This document shows positions 8,928-13,214 of a stretch of DNA of 13,214 bases, piece after piece. Numbering within the stretch: the first letter of the stretch is position 1; each line of letters starts with the position of its first letter. The translations under genes and the position numbers were made by a program. The notes under the pieces are model-generated. The model did no database searches and had not been told where the DNA came from. It saw only the letters and a program-made list of their open reading frames with translations. Where the stretch lies: the NCBI GenBank assembly GCA_001584585.1, contig LSYV01000038.1, forward strand, positions 842,210 to 855,423, given 5' to 3'. The DNA is from Gonium pectorale. Its lineage: Eukaryota; Chlorophyta; Chlorophyceae; Chlamydomonadales; Volvocaceae.

Positions 8928-9635
8928 AATGGCCTCTCTAGAGAGGCCTGGGGCGCATGCCGTTTCGTCCCGGACCAGAGGTGTGCCGCGCACCTTGTCG
9001 CCGCCGCCGCCGCTCGTGTGGCCGCTGCCGCCGCCGAAGCCGCCGAAGCCGCCGGCTCTGCCCGACCTGGACGTCGCGGTGCTGCCCTTGACGCTCCTGT
9101 GGCCGCCGCCGCCGCCGCCGGACTTGCCGTGCGATCCCTGCGTGGTAAGGTACTGCAGCAGACCCAGGGGTCGCTCGCCGTCCATGCCGCGGTGCTTGTG
9201 GTAGATCAACATGCTGTCGCGGGAGCGATTCGGCACTGCTGCCGACAGCCACCGACCGCCGGCCGCCGCCGTCGGACCCGGCCTTGCTCACGCCGCCGCC
9301 ACGGACGCTCAAGTCCGGTGCGACGCTGTTGGCACCGGATGCCCGCTTGGCATGGGCGGACTGCGCCGGCTGCAGTGGATGTGTCGGCGGCGGTTCACGG
9401 CTGGCCGACGGTTGGCGGTTGTCGGTTTGGGGCGGGCCGACGCCCAGCGTCTTTTTGAACGAGTACATCATACACTGTCCCGCGCGCGCCAGGCCAGCTG
9501 GCCGCCGCCCTCCACGAGCCCCGCCGCGCCGGCGGCGGCCGCCGCCGCCGCCTTGGCTGCGTAGCCCTTGCGGTACAAGATAACGCTGTCGTGCGGCCGG
9601 CGGTCCCGGCGTGGCGGCGGCCCCCGCAGTGCCAT
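8928..9635 (-). CDS. Small Gly/Ala-rich protein with repeated DS-x-x-x-Y motif, possibly broken
   Basis: I do not recognise this gene. The frame from ATG at 9635 and the frame ending at TAA 8930-8928 are the same, but a TGA at 9470-9468 interrupts it. Removing an intron 9475-9236 (donor GTGTAT, acceptor GGCAGCAG, 240 bases) rejoins the frame and gives 155 residues. The N-terminal part is Arg/Pro-rich, then RRPHDSVILYRKGYAAK, a poly-Ala/Gly linker and LAWRARD. The C-terminal part has NRSRDSMLIYHKHRGMDGE, GLLQYLTTQGSHGK, Gly-rich blocks (GGFGGFGGG) and ends LSREAI. Wobble bases are nearly all G/C. The skipped stretch is itself coding-like one frame away and begins MMYSFKK right after RARDSV, which resembles a third motif copy with one base lost. 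The gene may thus be a pseudogene or carry a sequence error. Its 5' end overlaps the plus-strand gene by a few bases. Confidence 0.42.
8931..8948. repeat. 18-base perfect palindrome at a stop codon
   Basis: GGCCTCTCTAGAGAGGCC is its own reverse complement. On the minus strand it covers the last codons (LSREA) of the 8928-9635 gene and abuts ATTTAA. In RNA it would form a strong but loop-less stem or a dimer site. Confidence 0.95.
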
Positions 9636-12600
9636 CGGCGCTCGTGGACGCGGAGGGGCCGCAACACCTTAAAGAACTGCTTGCGGGCGTGGCAGAGCCT
9701 GCGTTTGTCAACAAGCTGAGAGAATCTGAGCTGCGCGGCTTGCTGAATGCTGGTTTTAACTCGAAGCGGTGCTTCAAGACGGCAACGGCGGAGGACCTGC
9801 GGAGCGCGGGGCTGCTCAAAGCCCACGCACGCACCTTGGCTCAGGCCTTCCAAGCCTTTTTTGGTAAGGTTACCGCCTGGTGTTTCCTCTTGAGGGAACG
9901 CTGCGTCTGCAGAATCGCTGTAATGCGTCCGCGCAAAGGAGATCTTACATATCATCAGGCGTCAAACACCCTCCTTTTTTTTCTGTGGAAAGGTTACAGG
10001 TCCTGATTTGACACACATAGACGCTTACATGAGGACTGTGTGCCATATTGATTTTGTGATTGTTTTCTGTGGCAGAGCTGCCGCCGCGTAACGCTCCGCT
10101 GCATTGCAGACCAAGGCGCTGAGCAAGGTGCTGCTGATGAACCCGGCCGCTCTTTCGAATGTACGTGGGTAGCGACGCTGCTTGATTGGACCAGCCCCAA
10201 AAGTGCTTACTATGTAGTCAAGCCCTTACGCGTCTGGACGTATGCCTTCCTTCCGCCCGGCAGCGTGCATGAAGCGCCAGCGGACCCTGCCGGCTCCGTC
10301 CAAGCTCAGTCCCCTAAAGGAGCAGTCGGTGCCTGCCGCTGCCGGTGGACCGCTGGTTCACAACTGGCGTCAGGCGGCGCCGAGCAGCATCCCCGCGGCG
10401 CTGCAACACCCGGCGTTTGGCATGTTCCTGGACTGGGTGAAGAAGGGGGCCTGCAGCCAGGAGGATATGGAGGCTGCGGCACAGCTGTGCGCCGTTGCGG
10501 CGCCATACTACTCGTACGAGGTGCGTCAGCGTGGTCAATACTACTATATTCGGTTTCCTGGGATGACCAGCATCTGAGGTCCCCCTTCTGTTGCAACTCA
10601 TTCGATGCATCTTATTTGCTTGAGATCCGCGTGCGTTTGCTTGGTCCATGTAGGCTGAGCTACAGAGCCGTGTGGTGCCCCTGCTGTGCGAGTACCTGGG
10701 CGTGTCGCGCCGCCAGGACTCCCTCACACCGTTCTCGCTGCGTGACGGGGAATGTAGCGTAAAACCGGACTGGTACGTACGCGCTGTCCGACACCCCAAC
10801 CGCAAAGAGCTCGGATGCTAAGCATTTAGGGTAAACCAGGCTCCATTATACCAAGTCTGATAGCTTGCACATTTGAAGGGGCGAGAAATGTAGTACTAGA
10901 CAAGAAGGCCGCGCCGTGCACAGCGTTCCGCACGCATTGTACATTCCTTAAAGGACTTGTAGCTAGCAGGCGGCACGGCTCACAATTACATGGTCTTGAT
11001 TGCTGGGTGCAGGCACGTTGTGGATGACAGAGACGGCGTCACTTGCCTGCTGGTGCTGATGCAGGCAAACAACGGCCTCAACCCCGCGGTGACCCCGCGT
11101 ATCAGGGCTGCGGCTACTACAGTTAGTTGCGCGTCGTTCATGCTCGACAGTTGAGATGCAGTGTCTGTGGGACGGCAAGTCAGGGCAAGTGACTGTTTCT
11201 TTGTCCCCTGCAGGCAGGTTCTGGGCAACGCGTCTCGATAAGCCTGCAGACCACGCGCGGCTGCGCGAGGTCTTCAACAGCACATGCATGCTGCCCGGCG
11301 TTGCTCATCGAAGGTGCGGTGCCTTGCCCTGCTGTGCCTGACATGGCTGCCGTACTTGCAGCTGAGCCGTCCTCACATGCTGTCATGCGTGCAGTGCTGG
11401 GGCCGCACCTGCGCGTGTCGTCGCTGGCGTGGCTGGGCCGCATCACGGTGTGCCCCCTGACGCCCCTGCTGAACATACTGTGGCTGGAGGACGACCCGCA
11501 GGTGCGGGAGCTGGGGTGGCCATCTTTCGGGGATGCGCGCAATGGTGTTGGGCGTAAGTAGCTCAATGAGTTTCGGGTCTGCTAGCTACATGCACTTGGC
11601 ATCCTCCATGTATGTATTTTGCAGTGACATGTGCTAGCTGCCGTACATGTACGACGTATGCAGGTGCGCAACCTCGCCTGCACGCTGCGCGCGCTCAAGG
11701 ACACCCTGGCACAGCTGCGCACCTTCTACAGCAGCATCCCCGTCGCGCCGCCACAGGTGCGGCCGCTGTGCGTTTGATTGTGGTATGCAGCCGGTTGCGT
11801 CTCGGCGTAGGCGGCGTGGATAGTGATTGGGGCGCCCCGTGCTCTCTATGGCGCCTGTACCTTCAGACCAGAACGAGAAGTGACGTGTACACTTGCCAGT
11901 CTGGGGACTCTCCTATATGCTCTATCGCTGCCTACCATTCAAGCTTCAGGTGTGTTTTCCCAAATAACGCCCTCGCGCGCAGATCCGCAACCCGGGCATC
12001 CTCCAGGGCTTGCCGTACCCGCTGCTCGAGCAGTACGGGAATGCGTGCCTGCTGTCGTGCGGTGGTCGGATGGTGTACGAGGCAGTGCGGCCTGCGGACA
12101 ACGTGCGCGTGGTGGTCAAGTTCGCCCGCTTCTACGGGGTGGCGGCGCACGTCGCGTGGGCGAACCTGGGGCTCGCCCCGAAGCTCTTCCGCAAAGAGCA
12201 GCTGCCGGGCGGCATCTGCATGTTTGAAATGGAGCTGCTGGACGAGGCGGAGGGCTGGCAATCGCTCTTCGCACTCGCGGGCACACCAGACGCCCGGAGT
12301 GCGGAAGCCGCTGCGCTGCAGCAGCTGAAGACGGCCCACGCCTCCAGCCAGCCCGCGTTCGTGCACGGCGACATGCGCAAGGCCAACTGTGTGGTGCGGC
12401 CCGCGCGTGCCAGTAGCGGTAGCAGCGGCAGCGGCGGCTGGGAGGTGCGGTTCCTGGACTTCGAGTTTGCCGGCGTGGAGGGTGTGGACCGGTACCCGTC
12501 GCCCCTGAACCCCAGCGTGCCATGGGCGCCCGGTGCCGAGTACGGGCTGCCCCTGGATCGCAGCCATGATATCCACCTGCTGCAGCAGGACGGCAGATAG
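9630..12600 (+). CDS. Crinkler-type kinase-like domain protein, multi-exon, 5' end unresolved
   Basis: Proposed exons: 9630-9868 (or 9863), 10110-10160, 10218-10520, 10654-10772, 11013-11098, 11214-11318, 11395-11501 (or from 11362), 11664-11756 and 11983-12600 (stop TAG), about 570 residues. The first exon has no in-frame ATG after the TAA at 9581, so an upstream exon is missing. It encodes a helical, SAM/helix-hairpin-helix-like segment (LRGLLNAGFNSKRCFKTATA). Exons 4-5 hold VKPDW and LLVLMQANNG, placed like the PD and (D/E)xK strands of a nuclease fold but lacking the acidic and Lys residues. The last exon is a kinase-like domain: VVVKFARFYG (Lys at 12118), HGDMRKAN (12364-12387), FLDFEFAG (Asp at 12457), and RYPSPLNPSVPWAPGA, the signature after the DF motif in Crinkler-associated kinases. 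The key residues are present, so phosphotransfer is plausible. The family link is from memory of motifs, not from a search. Two junctions (9863/9868 and 11313/11318) use weaker donors to keep phase. Confidence 0.72.
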
Positions 12601-13051
12601 ACCGCCGTCTTGCCGCAGGCGAGCTCATTCGGCTCGCGCGGCGTTTCGAGTCGTGGGACCGCATATTGAACAGCGGCCGCTGGGAGGCAACGACAGCAGG
12701 GGCCACGTGATGGCCGCCCTGCTGGTTTGCGTGTGGCAGGCGTGCGACTTCTACGGCAGTCAACCGCCACGGTGGGAGGTTGTCGGGGTCCGGGGAAAGC
12801 GTTTTTCAAGCGGCCTATTCTCAGCGGCAAGACGCTGCCATGTTCAGCCAGGCTGATCCGCAGGCAGTTCGTATCATGTGATGCGGCTTGCTGCTACCTT
12901 TCGTGGCGTGTTGCCGTGCTTGTACAAGAGCGGCACAGGCTTGGGTTGTGCGTGTTGAAAAGGAAAACGCATACGACGAGCGTAAGCGCGAAAGTGATGG
13001 CGTCGATGTAGGACCCAGCTCCAGAGGCAGTCGAAGGGGTGATGTCCCTGC

Positions 13052-13102
13052 ATGCGGCGGCGACCACCACCGTAGCCCCCGATGCGGCGGCGACCACCAC
13101 CG
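13052..13102. repeat. 30-base-period direct repeat
   Basis: ATGCGGCGGCGACCACCACC occurs at 13052 and again at 13082, and ATGCGGCC starts once more at 13103. It could encode a short Ala/Thr-rich repeat on the plus strand but lies after the last stop codon. Confidence 0.9.
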
Positions 13103-13108
13103 ATGCGG

Positions 13109-13124
13109 CCCAGAATTCTCTGGG
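13109..13124. repeat. Hairpin CCCAGA-ATTC-TCTGGG
   Basis: A perfect 6-base stem with a 4-base ATTC loop sits immediately before the (TG)n tract. Confidence 0.85.

Positions 13125-13125
<1 letters not shown>

Positions 13126-13214
<89 letters not shown>
13126..13214. repeat. (TG)n microsatellite running off the window
   Basis: It is an uninterrupted TG tract of 89 bases to the end of the window, so its full length is unknown. A stretch like this often ends an assembled contig. Confidence 0.97.

Larger units (their letters stand above)
12601..13125. other. 3' region of the kinase-like gene
   Basis: No gene is supported here. It includes a palindrome CTTGTACAAG (about 12918), and I saw no TGTAA. 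The open frames have no domain features. The end carries a repeat pair (13052-13102) and a hairpin (13109-13124) before the (TG)n tract. Confidence 0.55.

Noticed and set aside
8929..9204. Pro-rich plus-strand frame resembling a cell-wall protein
   Set aside because: Its wobble positions coincide with those of the minus frame, so base bias cannot decide. The minus reading gives a more ordinary protein with repeated motifs; the Pro runs mirror Gly runs.

Overview
The window looks like nuclear DNA of a green alga, probably a chlorophyte of the Chlamydomonas/Volvox kind. It is very GC-rich and its genes carry many short introns. Splice junctions follow CAG|GTGCGC-type donors and pyrimidine-CAG acceptors. 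It has (GT)n microsatellites, Ala/Gly/Gln/Pro-rich low-complexity proteins, long GT-rich 3' regions, a TGTAA poly(A) signal and a nucleus-encoded photosystem I subunit with a chloroplast transit peptide. No bacterial operon, rRNA, tRNA or CRISPR was seen. All gene models below are hand-spliced; the phase of every junction was checked.

Layout. (1) 141-3422, plus: the 3' part of an unrecognised gene for a long low-complexity protein (five exons seen, about 725 residues, 5' end outside the window). One intron is flanked by a duplicated AGGT segment and another is a GC-AG intron. (2) 3423-5345: long 3' region with no convincing gene. (3) 5951-7152, minus: psaO, photosystem I subunit O, four exons, complete, 126 residues. 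A TGTAA signal lies about 600 bases downstream of its stop and an AT-rich promoter upstream, around 7253-7339. It is convergent with gene 1. (4) 7340-8927: non-coding, with three diverged copies of a dispersed repeat of about 70 bases. (5) 8928-9635, minus: a small Gly/Ala-rich gene whose product repeats an R-x-x-D-S-x-x-x-Y-x-K-like motif; an in-frame stop means it either has an intron or is broken. (6) About 9630-12600, plus: a gene of nine or more exons that ends in a protein-kinase-like domain of the Crinkler-associated type. It is preceded by a possible degenerate nuclease-like region and an N-terminal helical (SAM/HhH-like) segment. (7) 12601-13214: 3' region with a 30-base-period repeat, a hairpin and a long (TG)n tract running off the window.

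There is no sign that the genes act together. psaO is an ordinary photosynthesis gene. The unusual pair is the overlapping, head-to-head arrangement of the small DS-motif gene and the kinase-like gene at 8928-12600.
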